Shown here in pieces: positions 36,135 to 45,775 of a stretch of DNA of 64,000 nucleotides. Source of the stretch: an uncultured Tenacibaculum sp. (GTDB taxonomy: Bacteria; Bacteroidota; Bacteroidia; Flavobacteriales; Flavobacteriaceae); NCBI GenBank assembly GCA_947501615.1, contig CANMWK010000005.1, forward strand, positions 1 to 64,000. Direction: 5' to 3'. The first letter of the stretch is position 1, and each line of letters starts with the position of its first letter. Both the position numbers and the translations under genes were made by a program. The notes beneath the pieces are model-generated. The model saw nothing but the letters and a program-made list of their open reading frames with translations. It made no database searches and was not told where the DNA came from.

Positions 36135-37004
36135 ATGAAATCTCAAGTAGTAACTTTCTTAATTAAATGTCCAGATCAAAAAGGACTTGTAGCAAAATTC
36201 ACTTCTTTTTTTTATGAAGAAGGGTTTAATATTTTAAGTTGTCAGCAATATGTTAATGGGATCGCAGATCGTTATTACATGCGCATTCGGTTAGATGCCG
36301 AAGATGCGGGTATTTCTAAAGAAGGTTTAGAAAAAAAGTTTTCGAATCTGGCAGAGGTTTTACAATGTACTTGGTCTGTCCATTATGAAAGTAAAACGCA
36401 AAATGTAGCTATACTTGTTTCTCATACAAGTCATTGTTTATACGATTTATTGCAAAGGCAAAGGGAAGGTGTTATTAATTGTAACATAAGCTTAATTATT
36501 AGCAATCATAATAAGCTAAAGCCTATAGCAGATATGTTTGGGATCCCCTACTATCATTTACCAATAACAAAAGAAACCAAAGTTGAGCAAGAAGCTCAGG
36601 TAATAGCGCTATTGAAAAAGTATGATGTGGATTTAATTGTAATGGCACGTTATATGCAAATTCTCTCTGAAAATTTTATAGATCAATATCCTCAGCGAAT
36701 TATAAATATACATCATTCTTTTCTTCCTGCTTTTCAAGGGGCAAATCCTTACAAAAGAGCTTACGAAAGAGGAGTTAAATTAATAGGAGCCACTGCGCAT
36801 TATGCTACTGTAGATTTAGATGAAGGGCCTATTATCGAGCAAGATGTTGAGCGTATTACGCATGAGAGTACTCCAAAAACATTAAAACGAATTGGTGCAG
36901 ATATAGAACGATTAGTGTTAGCTAAAGCAGTAAAATGTCATTTACAACATCAAATCATTGTTTCTGATAATAGAGCTATTGTGTTTCCGGAATCTGGGGA
37001 GTAA
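36135..37004 (+). CDS. purU: formyltetrahydrofolate deformylase
   Basis: PurU hydrolyses 10-formyltetrahydrofolate to formate and tetrahydrofolate, which balances one-carbon units with purine synthesis. The 289-residue protein has an N-terminal ACT domain (about 5-80, CPDQKGLVAKFTSFFYEEGFN) and a formyltransferase-like domain with INIHHSFLPAFQGANPYKRA (about 196-215) and the catalytic Asp in DEGPIIEQDV. The length is typical. Confidence 0.95.
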   Translation: MKSQVVTFLIKCPDQKGLVAKFTSFFYEEGFNILSCQQYVNGIADRYYMRIRLDAEDAGISKEGLEKKFSNLAEVLQCTWSVHYESKTQNVAILVSHTSHCLYDLLQRQREGVINCNISLIISNHNKLKPIADMFGIPYYHLPITKETKVEQEAQVIALLKKYDVDLIVMARYMQILSENFIDQYPQRIINIHHSFLPAFQGANPYKRAYERGVKLIGATAHYATVDLDEGPIIEQDVERITHESTPKTLKRIGADIERLVLAKAVKCHLQHQIIVSDNRAIVFPESGE

Positions 37005-37020
37005 AAATTAGTGTTAAAGT

Positions 37021-37060
37021 TCAAAAGTTCAAAAGTTCAAAAGTTCAAAAGTTCAAAAGT
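37021..37060 (+). repeat. microsatellite (TCAAAAGT)5
   Basis: Five perfect copies of an 8-bp unit lie 17 nt after the purU stop. Slippage during replication is expected to change the copy number. Confidence 0.9.
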
Positions 37061-37116
37061 TTTGAATAGTTTATTCAAAGTATTAGATATAGTTAATAGT
37101 AAAAAATAATCTTTAA

Positions 37117-37151
37117 GCCAAAAGCCAAAAGCCAAAAGCCAAAAGCCAAAA
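37117..37151 (+). repeat. microsatellite (GCCAAAA)5
   Basis: Five perfect copies of a 7-bp unit end 5 nt before the ATG of the next gene at 37157, in its leader. Copy-number change would alter leader length or distance to promoter elements. Confidence 0.9.
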
Positions 37152-37156
37152 TAAGT

Positions 37157-37765
37157 ATGAAAATAATTTGTATCGGGCGTAATTATGCAAAACATATAGA
37201 GGAGTTAGCAAATGAAAAACCAGAGAGTCCCGTTGTCTTTTTAAAACCAGATTCAGCAATACTCCCTAAAAATATACCTTTTTTTATTCCTCCTTTTTCT
37301 AATGATATTCACTATGAAGTAGAGGTTTTAGTAAAAATCAATAAAGTAGGAAAGCATATTTCTTCAAAATTTGCTCATAAATACTATGATACTGTAGGTT
37401 TAGGTATAGACTTTACAGCTAGAGATGTACAGGCACAGTGTAAAGAAAAAGGCTTGCCTTGGGAGAAAGCCAAAGCATTTGATGGAAGTGCAATTGTTGG
37501 AGAATTTTACCCTAAAGAAGAGTTTGATTTAGAAAATTTATCTTTTCAATTGCATAAAAATGAAGAAATTGTACAAGACGGAAATACAGCTTCTATGTTG
37601 TGGAAAATAGATGAATTAATAGCGTATGTTTCTCAATACTTTACTTTAAAGAAAGGAGATCTTATTTTTACAGGAACACCAGCAGGTGTAGGGAAAGTTC
37701 AGGAGAATGATATTTTAACTGGGATCATTGAAGGGAAAAAATCGTTTCAAATTAAAGTAAAGTAA
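37157..37765 (+). CDS. fumarylacetoacetate hydrolase family protein
   Basis: This 202-residue member of the FAH superfamily is short for the family but contains the whole catalytic beta core: CIGRNYAKHI (about 5-14), FLKPDSAIL, the metal-binding Glu residues in HYEVEVLVKI, GLGIDFTARDVQ and the end FTGTPAGVG. Family members cleave C-C bonds or decarboxylate; some are oxaloacetate decarboxylases or isomerases of 2-oxo acid catabolism. The substrate is unknown. It is followed 2 nt later by a small membrane protein gene. Confidence 0.9.
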   Translation: MKIICIGRNYAKHIEELANEKPESPVVFLKPDSAILPKNIPFFIPPFSNDIHYEVEVLVKINKVGKHISSKFAHKYYDTVGLGIDFTARDVQAQCKEKGLPWEKAKAFDGSAIVGEFYPKEEFDLENLSFQLHKNEEIVQDGNTASMLWKIDELIAYVSQYFTLKKGDLIFTGTPAGVGKVQENDILTGIIEGKKSFQIKVK

Positions 37766-37767
37766 TA

Positions 37768-38091
37768 GTGTTGATCTTAATAATTTTAGGACTAATATTA
37801 CTAACTGTAGGGAAAGCTTTTTTTAGCTTATCTAAAAAGTATGGGAAAAATAAGATTGGTATCACAATATTAGGATTGTTATCTTTTATAATTGGTGTTA
37901 CTATTTATATTATTACTTATGCTTTATTAGTTGATGTTTTATCTGGTATAAATAGGTATGTTCACGAGTATCTTTCCTTCTCACTAGGTATTGCTTTGGC
38001 TGTTTTTTTTCATTATTACCTAGAAAAAAAATGGAAGAAAAATAAGAATGTAGATGCAGAAGAGGCTATAGATAAAATAGGAAAGGATTAA
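37768..38091 (+). CDS. small membrane protein, unknown
   Basis: The 107-residue protein has three hydrophobic helices (about 2-20, 32-56, 68-82) and a Lys/Glu-rich tail. The start is a GTG (37768) two bases after the FAH stop, with a TTG as the following codon; no ATG is available at this end. Close packing indicates co-transcription with the FAH gene. No family is recognised. Confidence 0.7.
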   Translation: MLILIILGLILLTVGKAFFSLSKKYGKNKIGITILGLLSFIIGVTIYIITYALLVDVLSGINRYVHEYLSFSLGIALAVFFHYYLEKKWKKNKNVDAEEAIDKIGKD

Positions 38092-38265
38092 TACTTGTCT
38101 TTTTTAACAAATAAATAGTCCAGAAACATGTTTTTTTAACAATATAGTGTGATTTTTTATTTTTTTAATTTATTGTTGTTCAGTGTTTTGTTTTTGTTTT
38201 ATGATGCTTTTTATAAAATGATTCCATAACTGATAACTTTTTCACGGCTCGATCTTTTATTCAGT

Positions 38266-38273
38266 TAATTTTG
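38266..38273 (+). promoter_or_regulatory. candidate -7 box of the LRR gene
   Basis: TAATTTTG fits TAnnTTTG, predicting a start about 33 nt before the ATG. No TTG partner is seen. Confidence 0.4.
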
Positions 38274-38312
38274 ATACAGTAATGTAAAAAACAACTTAAA
38301 AGAATTGAAGCT

Positions 38313-41300
38313 ATGAGGAAAAACTACTTTATTTTTCTGTGTATTATTTTTTCTACATTTTATGGATTTGCCTACGATACTGATCCAGGGGAAATAATTA
38401 ATATACAAGATTCAAAATTTAGATTATACTTATTAAATAATTCAGATATCAATACGAATGGAGATAACTATATTCAAAAATCGGAGGCGGAAGCTTTTGA
38501 TGGTTATATATATTGTGCTGAAAAATCTATTTCAAGTCTAACAGGGATAGAGCATTTTATTAATTTAAAAGGTCTTGATGTTTCTAAGAATGATTTAAAA
38601 AGTATAGATTTATTAAAAAATAAATCATTAGAGTTTGTAGAATGTAGTAGGAATGATATAGAAAATATCAGAGTATCTCATCTTCCAAATTTGACGAGGT
38701 TATATTGCAATAACAATGAAATAGAAAAACTAGTTCTTCGTGGAAATGTAGCCTTAGCAACTTTAGATTGTAGTGTTAATAAGTTGAAAAGTGTTGACTT
38801 GTCAGATAATATGGGGTTGACAAATTTATATTGTAGAGAAAATGATATTGAGAATATAGATGTATCTCAACATTTACAGCTTAGACATATCATTTGTAAT
38901 TCTAATAAGTTAGTCTACTTAAATATCCAAAATGGGAATAATACAAATTTTAATGAGACATTATATTTTCAAAATAATCCAGATTTAACCTGTATAAAAG
39001 TTGACGATAAAGCCTTTGCGGATGCAAATTGGTCATCTTTTAAGGATAGTACTGCTGAATTTAATGAAGATTGTATAGATATTATAGATATACCAGATGC
39101 AAAGTTTAAATCATTTTTAGTCAATAATACAGCAATAAATACAGATGGAGATAATCATATTTCTTTTGCTGAAGCTGAATCTTTTACCGGTAAGATAGAT
39201 TGTAGTTTTAAGTTGATACGAGATATGAAAGGTATAGAAAGATTTGTAAATATTGAAGAGTTACACTGCGATCATAATAGAATAGAGAGCTTAGATGTTT
39301 CAAAAAACACGAAGCTTAAAATTTTAGATTGTGAAGAAAATAAAATTGGTAGTTTAAATCTTCGAGAAAATACACTATTGGAAGAGTTGAATTGTAGAGA
39401 GAATAATTTATTCGGATTAGATGTTTCTAATAATTTATTGATTAAAGAATTAACCTGCGGAAGTAATGGAATTTTCAATTTAGATGTTACCAATCAAACT
39501 GCTTTAACTACTTTATCTTGTGGAGGGAATTTAATATCTGAATTAGATGTTACGAATAATTTAGAGTTAGTGGATTTAGCATGTAGTGCTAATTCTTTGA
39601 GTAATTTAGATGTTTCAAATAACCTAAAATTAAGAAAATTGTATTGTGGTTATAATGAAGGGCTTAAAAATATAGATGTTTCTAATAATATAGCGCTAGT
39701 TAATCTTACGGCAGACAAAATTGGTTTGACTAGTATAGATGTATCTAAAAATCAAAAGCTAATAACTTTGTCTTTAGATGAAAATAGTTTAACAACTATA
39801 GATATTTCTGGTAATCCTGATTTATATAATTTAAGTTTTTTTAGTAATAACTTAGAAAGTGTAGATTTATCAAACAATTTATCATTAGGAGTTATAAATT
39901 GTAGCTCAAACCTTTTGACTAGTTTGAATGTAGAAGCTAATATAGCTTTAAGGAATTTAAATTGTAGTTTTAATAAAATAACAACTTTAGATGTCTCTAA
40001 AAGTCCCTTTCTAAAAGATATTGACTGTTCCAACAACGAATTGACCCGATTGAATGTTAAAAATGGAAATAATTCTAATTTTTCAGATGATATAAATTTT
40101 GGATATAATTCTGATTTAACATGTGTAGAGGTAGATGATGTGTTTTATTCAGAAAGAAATTGGGGAGATGATCCATTAAGAAGTAGTTTAGATGCAGTGT
40201 ATAGTGAAGACTGCGATGCTTTAGAAAATGGATATATTGTAATTCCAGATGTTAATTTTAAAAATTATTTACTAAGTCAGTCTGCAATCAACTTGAATGG
40301 AGATGATCAAATTCAAACTGAAGAAGCATCTATGTATGAAGGTGTTATAAATTGTCCTGATTTAGCAATCGAAAGTTTAGAAGGAATTGAAAATTTCATA
40401 AAAATTACAAGTTTAGATTGTAGCAATAATACAATTGAGGAATTAGATTTGAATTATAATACAGCTTTAAAAACATTAAACTGTAGCCAAAATAATATAA
40501 AGAGTCTTCGTTTAAGAGATAATATAGCATTAGAAAATTTAGATTGTAGTTACAATGTATTAGAATCGTTGTTTTTACATAGAAATGCATCTGACGGTGA
40601 AAAACTAATGGATATAAACTGTAGTAATAATGAATTATCATCAATCAATATTTCAAACAATACAGCTCTAAAGAATTTAAATTGTAGTGGAAATGAATTG
40701 GAAGACTTAAATGTTACTAGTAATGTTTTGTTAGAGAATTTAACTTGTTTTTCAAATGAGATAGAAGAACTTGATGTGTCATCTAACGGCAGTTTAAAAA
40801 CATTAAATTGTAATGCTAATGAAATCGTAACATTAGATCTGTCAAATAATAACCAACTTACATCTGTAAGTTGTGATGATAATAGATTAATTACACTAAA
40901 TCTTAAAAATGGTAATAATTCAAATTTTGTAGCTAGGCCAAGCTTTTTAAATAATGAAAAATTATTTTGTGTTGAGGTGGATAGTAAAGCGTATGCAGAT
41001 ACAAATTGGAGTGAAGCAAAATATGGTGAGTTTTTAGAATTTAGTGAGAATTGTGGTGCTGCGGTAGAGATACCAGACACTGTTTTTAAAGCATATTTAG
41101 TAAATGATATTTACATTAACATCAATGGGGATGATGAAATTCAGTTTAGCGAAGCAAGAGCTTATGAGGGGGTAATTCGATGTGTGAATCTAGGAATAAA
41201 AGATTTAAAAGGAATTGAAGCTTTCACCACTATAAAAGAGTTGTATTGTGACAAAAATGAATTGGTAACTTTAGATGTGTCTCAAAACACGGGGCTAACT

Positions 41301-44300
41301 TTTTTATCATGTACAGAGAATCAAATAACAGCTTTAGATCTTTCTAAAAACACAAATATTGAAGATGTTTTTTGTTCAATAAATAATTTATCAGTTTTAA
41401 ATATTAAAAATGGTAACAATTTAAATTTAGATAGACTTTTTACACATCTTAATCCGAATTTAACTTGTATTCAAGTTGATAATGTAGTTCAAGCTCAAAA
41501 TTCATCATGGAGGAAAGATGCAACAGCAAGCTATAGTGAAGATTGCGGATATGCAACAGATGCTATTGTTGTAATTCCTGATGCAAATTTCAAAACATAC
41601 TTATTAAATAATACTTCTATAAATACTAATGGAGACAATGAAATTCAAGTTCTTGAGGCAACATCTTTTTCAGGAGAAATTCAAGTTCCAGATTTAGAAA
41701 TCAGTAGTTTAGAAGGGATCGCTTATTTCACCAGAATAACTAAGTTGGATTGTCAAGAAAACAATTTACAAACTTTAGATGTATCCAGTAATACGGAATT
41801 AACTAGTTTAGATTGTTCAAAAAATGAATTAACTTCAATTAATATTACTGGAAATTTAAAATTAGAAGAATTATTTGCTGATAGTAATAATTTGAATATC
41901 ATAGATACTTCTAACAATACCTCACTATTAATTTTTAGTTGTACATCAAATGAAATAGATGAATTAAATCTAGCCAATAATACCTCTTTATTAGGATTTA
42001 GCTGTGAAGGAAATAATATAACTACATTAGATGTAAGTAACAATTTGAATTTGAGAATTCTTTATTGTAGTAAAAATGAGTTGACAGATTTAGATGTGTC
42101 ACAAAATACAGCATTAGTAGAGTTGCTTTCTAGATCGAATAAGTTAGAAACATTAAATCTTAAAAATGGCAACAATGCTAATTTTACGAATATAAACGTT
42201 ACAGGTAATTTGGATCTTACCTGTATCCAAGTAGATAGTAAAACGTATTCAGATAATAATTGGAGTACCTTAAAAGATTCAACAGCAGAATATAGAGAAG
42301 ATTGTAATATTTCTTCGGATGCCGTTGTAATTATACCTGATTTTAATTTCAAAAGTTATTTAGTTAATAATACAGCTATAAATACAAATGGGGATAGTGA
42401 GATTCAAGTAACAGAAGCGCAATCATTTTCTGGTACAATTAATTGTTCTAATTTAAGTATTGATAATTTAGAAGGTATAGAATATTTTCCTGCAATTACT
42501 GGATTAAATTGCAATGATAACGGCTTAACTAATTTGAATATTTCTAATAATATAAACTTAGTATCGTTAAATTTTGATAATAATAACATAACGACTATTG
42601 ATGTTTCTAAAAACACACTTTTAAATTCTTTATCGTGTTTTAATAATAGGCTTACAGCGTTAGATGTTTCTTCAAATACTGCTTTATCTTTTTTAGTGTG
42701 TGCTGATAATTTTATTGAGGTTTTAGATTTTTCTTCAAATGATGAATTGACTGATGTGTATTGTAATGGAAATGAATTAACAAGATTAGATGTGTCTAAT
42801 TTGAAGTTAACTAATTTTGATTGCTCTAATAATAATTTGACAACCTTAATCATAGATAATGGTTATAGCACAACTTTAGATAACTTTCTCCTGTCGAATA
42901 ATCCAGATTTAACATGTATCCAAGTAGATAATAAAACATATTTTGATCAGAATTGGTCTGCGGCAAAAGATGCTACTGCAAATTATAGTGAAGATTGTTC
43001 AACGTTACCTGATGCCATTGTTTATATACCTGATGCTAATTTTAAAAGTCGTTTAGTATCAAACGCTGATATCAATACAAACCGTGATGATGAAATTCAA
43101 GTTTCCGAAGCAAAAGCATTTTCAGGAGCAATAGATGTTTCCGATGCTAATATTAATAGTTTAGAAGGGATTTCATTTTTTACTGAAATAACAAGTTTAA
43201 ATTGTAGTGAAAATAATTTAACGGAATTAAGTGTTGAAGAAAATATAGTATTAACATATTTAAATTGTAGTAAGAATAGTATAAATACACTAGATGTTAC
43301 TAAGAACAAAGTATTACAAGAGTTAGATTGTCACTTAAATGAGTTAACCTATTTGGCGGTATTTAAGGTTTCATCAGCAGGAAATGTAGAAAGAGATGAT
43401 GTGTTAACTTCTCTAGATTGTAGTTCTAATGAATTGTCAAGTTTAGATGTTTCTTACAATACTTCATTAACACATTTAACGTGTAGTTATAATACATTAG
43501 AGAGTTTAAATGTTTCTGAAAATAGCCAGTTGAAATATTTAAATTGTTTTTCAAATAATTTAGAGCAATTATTTTTGTTCGATAATTTCTTTTTAGAAGA
43601 ATTGTATTGCGGTTCTAATAATTTAACAAGTTTAAATATATCTAGTAATCAGAATTTAGAGCGATTAAATGTTAAAGAAAATAAGTTGACAACTTTAAAT
43701 GTTTCTGGTAACGCATCATTAATAAGTTTAGGATGTAATGATAATGAATTATCAAAATTAAATGTTTCTAACAACACATCATTAATAAGTTTAGGATGTA
43801 ATGATAATGAATTATCAAAATTAGATGTTTCTAAGAACACAAGCTTAGTAGATTTAACCTGTAGTGGAAATAATTTAGTTGTCTTAAATGTTAAAAATGG
43901 AAACAATATAGATTTTGAAAGGTTTAATGCCTTATCAAATCCTGATTTAACATGTATTCAAGTAGATGATGTAACTATTGTGTCTGGAAATACATTGTGG
44001 AGAAAAGAGGAAACAGCTACATATAATGAAGTGTGTGATTTTCCAGAAGAAGTTGTGTACATACCCGATGCTAATTTTAAAGAATGTTTATTGGCTAATA
44101 CAGCTATAAATACCAATAATGATGGTGAAATCCAAGTTTCTGAAGCATTGGCATTCACTGGAGAAATTTCTTGTAATAATAGAGATATATCAGATGCTAC
44201 AGGATTAGAAGCTTTTGTTAACGTATGGAGTATTAATATGTCAGGTAATAATTTAACAAACCTGAGTGTTTCTGCTCATAAAAACTTACAATATTTGTAT

Positions 44301-45698
44301 TGTGATTCTAATAGTATAGAACATTTGTTTTTAGGTAATAATTTAGACTTAGAAGGATTGTTCTGTGATTTTAATAGGCTGACTCATTTAGATTTGTCAA
44401 AAAATGTAAAGCTGAATACCATTTTCTGTCAAAATAACGAATTAGAAAGTTTAAATATTAAAAATGGAAATAATGATTACAATAGTGATGGCTATCACTT
44501 TACGGGTAACCCTAATTTAACTTGTATTCAGGTAGATGATAAAGTAGGTGCGGATAATGCAGAATTTTGGTTTAAAGATGCAACTGCAACATATAGTGAA
44601 GACTGTGGTGTATCATCAAGCGATATTGTCTTTATACCAGATCCTAACTTTAAAAGACGTTTGTTATCAAATGCTACTATAAACACCAATGGTGATGATG
44701 AAATTCAAGTAACAGAAGCAACATCTTTCGTAGGTACAATTCGTGTAGGTTTTGATGGAGCAGGTGAAAAAATTGAAGATTTAACAGGTATTGAAGCTTT
44801 TGTCAATATCACCGGTTTACATTGTTCGTTTAATAATTTGAAAACTATAAATGTTTCAGAAAACACAAAATTAATAGACTTATTTTGTGGGCTTAATGAG
44901 TTGACTAGTTTAGATGTGTCTAAGAATGTAAATTTGGAGAACTTATATTGTAGTACTAATTCTTTAACGGAGTTGAATGTTACAAATAACACTAAATTAA
45001 AGACACTTTACTTTGATAGTAATCAAATTACAGAAATCGATTTATCTAATGCTATAATGTTATCAACACTAAGTTGTTATTCTAACAAATTAAGCGTTTT
45101 AGATATTTCTAAAAATAGTAACTTAATAGATGTTACTTGTGCTGAAAATCAAATAAAGGTGTTAGATCTTTCTTCAAATCAAAAATTATCAGCATTATAT
45201 TGTAATGATAATTTAATAGAAGAGCTAGATCTATCATCAACTACAATACAAAATTTTGATTGTTCAAATAATAATTTGACAAGTCTAATAATAGATAGCG
45301 GTTATAGTGTGAACTTAGATAATTTTTCACTATTGAATAATCCTAATTTAACATGTATTCAAGTAGATAATAAAATATATTTTGATCAGAATTGGACTGT
45401 TGCAAAAGATGATACAGCGACATATAGTGAAAATTGTACTTCAACAGCAGGTGTTGTAGATGAGGAATTTAATAATAACATAATAGTGTATCCAAATCCA
45501 GCTATTCATACGATTACAATTGATTTTAAAGAAACTATCCAAAGTGCTGAATTTGAAATTTATTCAATACTAGGGAATACCATTTTAAAAACAAATAATA
45601 GAAAGATTGACATATCAGGATTGCCTGAAGGGATGTATATTTTAAAGATAATTACAGCAGATAATAAAGTAGGGGTAAGAAGATTTGTAAAGAAATAA
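38313..45698 (+). CDS. giant secreted leucine-rich-repeat protein, T9SS cargo
   Basis: The 2461-residue protein has a signal peptide (1-20) and nine large modules. Each begins with a short EF-hand-like segment (for example IPDANFKxxL...INTNGDxEIQxxEA), continues with a leucine-rich-repeat solenoid of 21-residue units (LxxLDVSxNxxLxxLxCxxNxL) and ends with a cap (NPDLTCIQVD...YSEDC). Modules start near 38397, 39088, 40240, 41068, 41570, 42329, 43021, 44052 and 44628 and vary from about 500 to 1150 bp. A T9SS type A sorting domain is at the end (from about 45450, VYPNPAIHTI... and PEGMYILKI). The acidic Asn/Asp loops probably bind calcium. A surface adhesin role is inferred. Confidence 0.92.
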   Translation: MRKNYFIFLCIIFSTFYGFAYDTDPGEIINIQDSKFRLYLLNNSDINTNGDNYIQKSEAEAFDGYIYCAEKSISSLTGIEHFINLKGLDVSKNDLKSIDLLKNKSLEFVECSRNDIENIRVSHLPNLTRLYCNNNEIEKLVLRGNVALATLDCSVNKLKSVDLSDNMGLTNLYCRENDIENIDVSQHLQLRHIICNSNKLVYLNIQNGNNTNFNETLYFQNNPDLTCIKVDDKAFADANWSSFKDSTAEFNEDCIDIIDIPDAKFKSFLVNNTAINTDGDNHISFAEAESFTGKIDCSFKLIRDMKGIERFVNIEELHCDHNRIESLDVSKNTKLKILDCEENKIGSLNLRENTLLEELNCRENNLFGLDVSNNLLIKELTCGSNGIFNLDVTNQTALTTLSCGGNLISELDVTNNLELVDLACSANSLSNLDVSNNLKLRKLYCGYNEGLKNIDVSNNIALVNLTADKIGLTSIDVSKNQKLITLSLDENSLTTIDISGNPDLYNLSFFSNNLESVDLSNNLSLGVINCSSNLLTSLNVEANIALRNLNCSFNKITTLDVSKSPFLKDIDCSNNELTRLNVKNGNNSNFSDDINFGYNSDLTCVEVDDVFYSERNWGDDPLRSSLDAVYSEDCDALENGYIVIPDVNFKNYLLSQSAINLNGDDQIQTEEASMYEGVINCPDLAIESLEGIENFIKITSLDCSNNTIEELDLNYNTALKTLNCSQNNIKSLRLRDNIALENLDCSYNVLESLFLHRNASDGEKLMDINCSNNELSSINISNNTALKNLNCSGNELEDLNVTSNVLLENLTCFSNEIEELDVSSNGSLKTLNCNANEIVTLDLSNNNQLTSVSCDDNRLITLNLKNGNNSNFVARPSFLNNEKLFCVEVDSKAYADTNWSEAKYGEFLEFSENCGAAVEIPDTVFKAYLVNDIYININGDDEIQFSEARAYEGVIRCVNLGIKDLKGIEAFTTIKELYCDKNELVTLDVSQNTGLTFLSCTENQITALDLSKNTNIEDVFCSINNLSVLNIKNGNNLNLDRLFTHLNPNLTCIQVDNVVQAQNSSWRKDATASYSEDCGYATDAIVVIPDANFKTYLLNNTSINTNGDNEIQVLEATSFSGEIQVPDLEISSLEGIAYFTRITKLDCQENNLQTLDVSSNTELTSLDCSKNELTSINITGNLKLEELFADSNNLNIIDTSNNTSLLIFSCTSNEIDELNLANNTSLLGFSCEGNNITTLDVSNNLNLRILYCSKNELTDLDVSQNTALVELLSRSNKLETLNLKNGNNANFTNINVTGNLDLTCIQVDSKTYSDNNWSTLKDSTAEYREDCNISSDAVVIIPDFNFKSYLVNNTAINTNGDSEIQVTEAQSFSGTINCSNLSIDNLEGIEYFPAITGLNCNDNGLTNLNISNNINLVSLNFDNNNITTIDVSKNTLLNSLSCFNNRLTALDVSSNTALSFLVCADNFIEVLDFSSNDELTDVYCNGNELTRLDVSNLKLTNFDCSNNNLTTLIIDNGYSTTLDNFLLSNNPDLTCIQVDNKTYFDQNWSAAKDATANYSEDCSTLPDAIVYIPDANFKSRLVSNADINTNRDDEIQVSEAKAFSGAIDVSDANINSLEGISFFTEITSLNCSENNLTELSVEENIVLTYLNCSKNSINTLDVTKNKVLQELDCHLNELTYLAVFKVSSAGNVERDDVLTSLDCSSNELSSLDVSYNTSLTHLTCSYNTLESLNVSENSQLKYLNCFSNNLEQLFLFDNFFLEELYCGSNNLTSLNISSNQNLERLNVKENKLTTLNVSGNASLISLGCNDNELSKLNVSNNTSLISLGCNDNELSKLDVSKNTSLVDLTCSGNNLVVLNVKNGNNIDFERFNALSNPDLTCIQVDDVTIVSGNTLWRKEETATYNEVCDFPEEVVYIPDANFKECLLANTAINTNNDGEIQVSEALAFTGEISCNNRDISDATGLEAFVNVWSINMSGNNLTNLSVSAHKNLQYLYCDSNSIEHLFLGNNLDLEGLFCDFNRLTHLDLSKNVKLNTIFCQNNELESLNIKNGNNDYNSDGYHFTGNPNLTCIQVDDKVGADNAEFWFKDATATYSEDCGVSSSDIVFIPDPNFKRRLLSNATINTNGDDEIQVTEATSFVGTIRVGFDGAGEKIEDLTGIEAFVNITGLHCSFNNLKTINVSENTKLIDLFCGLNELTSLDVSKNVNLENLYCSTNSLTELNVTNNTKLKTLYFDSNQITEIDLSNAIMLSTLSCYSNKLSVLDISKNSNLIDVTCAENQIKVLDLSSNQKLSALYCNDNLIEELDLSSTTIQNFDCSNNNLTSLIIDSGYSVNLDNFSLLNNPNLTCIQVDNKIYFDQNWTVAKDDTATYSENCTSTAGVVDEEFNNNIIVYPNPAIHTITIDFKETIQSAEFEIYSILGNTILKTNNRKIDISGLPEGMYILKIITADNKVGVRRFVKK
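43712..43837 (+). repeat. nearly identical tandem 63-bp LRR unit
   Basis: Two adjacent copies of a 63-bp (21-codon) unit encoding SLISLGCNDNELSKL differ at only a few positions. Other repeats in the gene are much more diverged, so this is a recent duplication. Confidence 0.8.
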
Positions 45699-45720
45699 TG
45701 ACTTATTATCATATTTAACT

Positions 45721-45755
45721 AAAAAGACTAAGGATGTGTATTCTTAGTCTTTTTT
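45721..45755. terminator. bidirectional terminator
   Basis: The stem AAAAAGACTAAGGA / TTCTTAGTCTTTTT lies between the LRR gene (plus) and the epimerase gene (minus), with runs suited to both. Confidence 0.8.
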
Positions 45756-45775
45756 AGTTGTTATTTGAAGATGAT

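Noticed and set aside
37021..37151. CRISPR array
   Set aside because: Units of 7 and 8 bp without spacers are microsatellites, and no cas genes are present.
40550..41080. Long antisense frames inside the LRR gene (also at 42404, 41753 and others)
   Set aside because: They mirror the repeated Leu/Asn codons of the LRR gene, are Leu/Ser-rich without domains and have no promoters.
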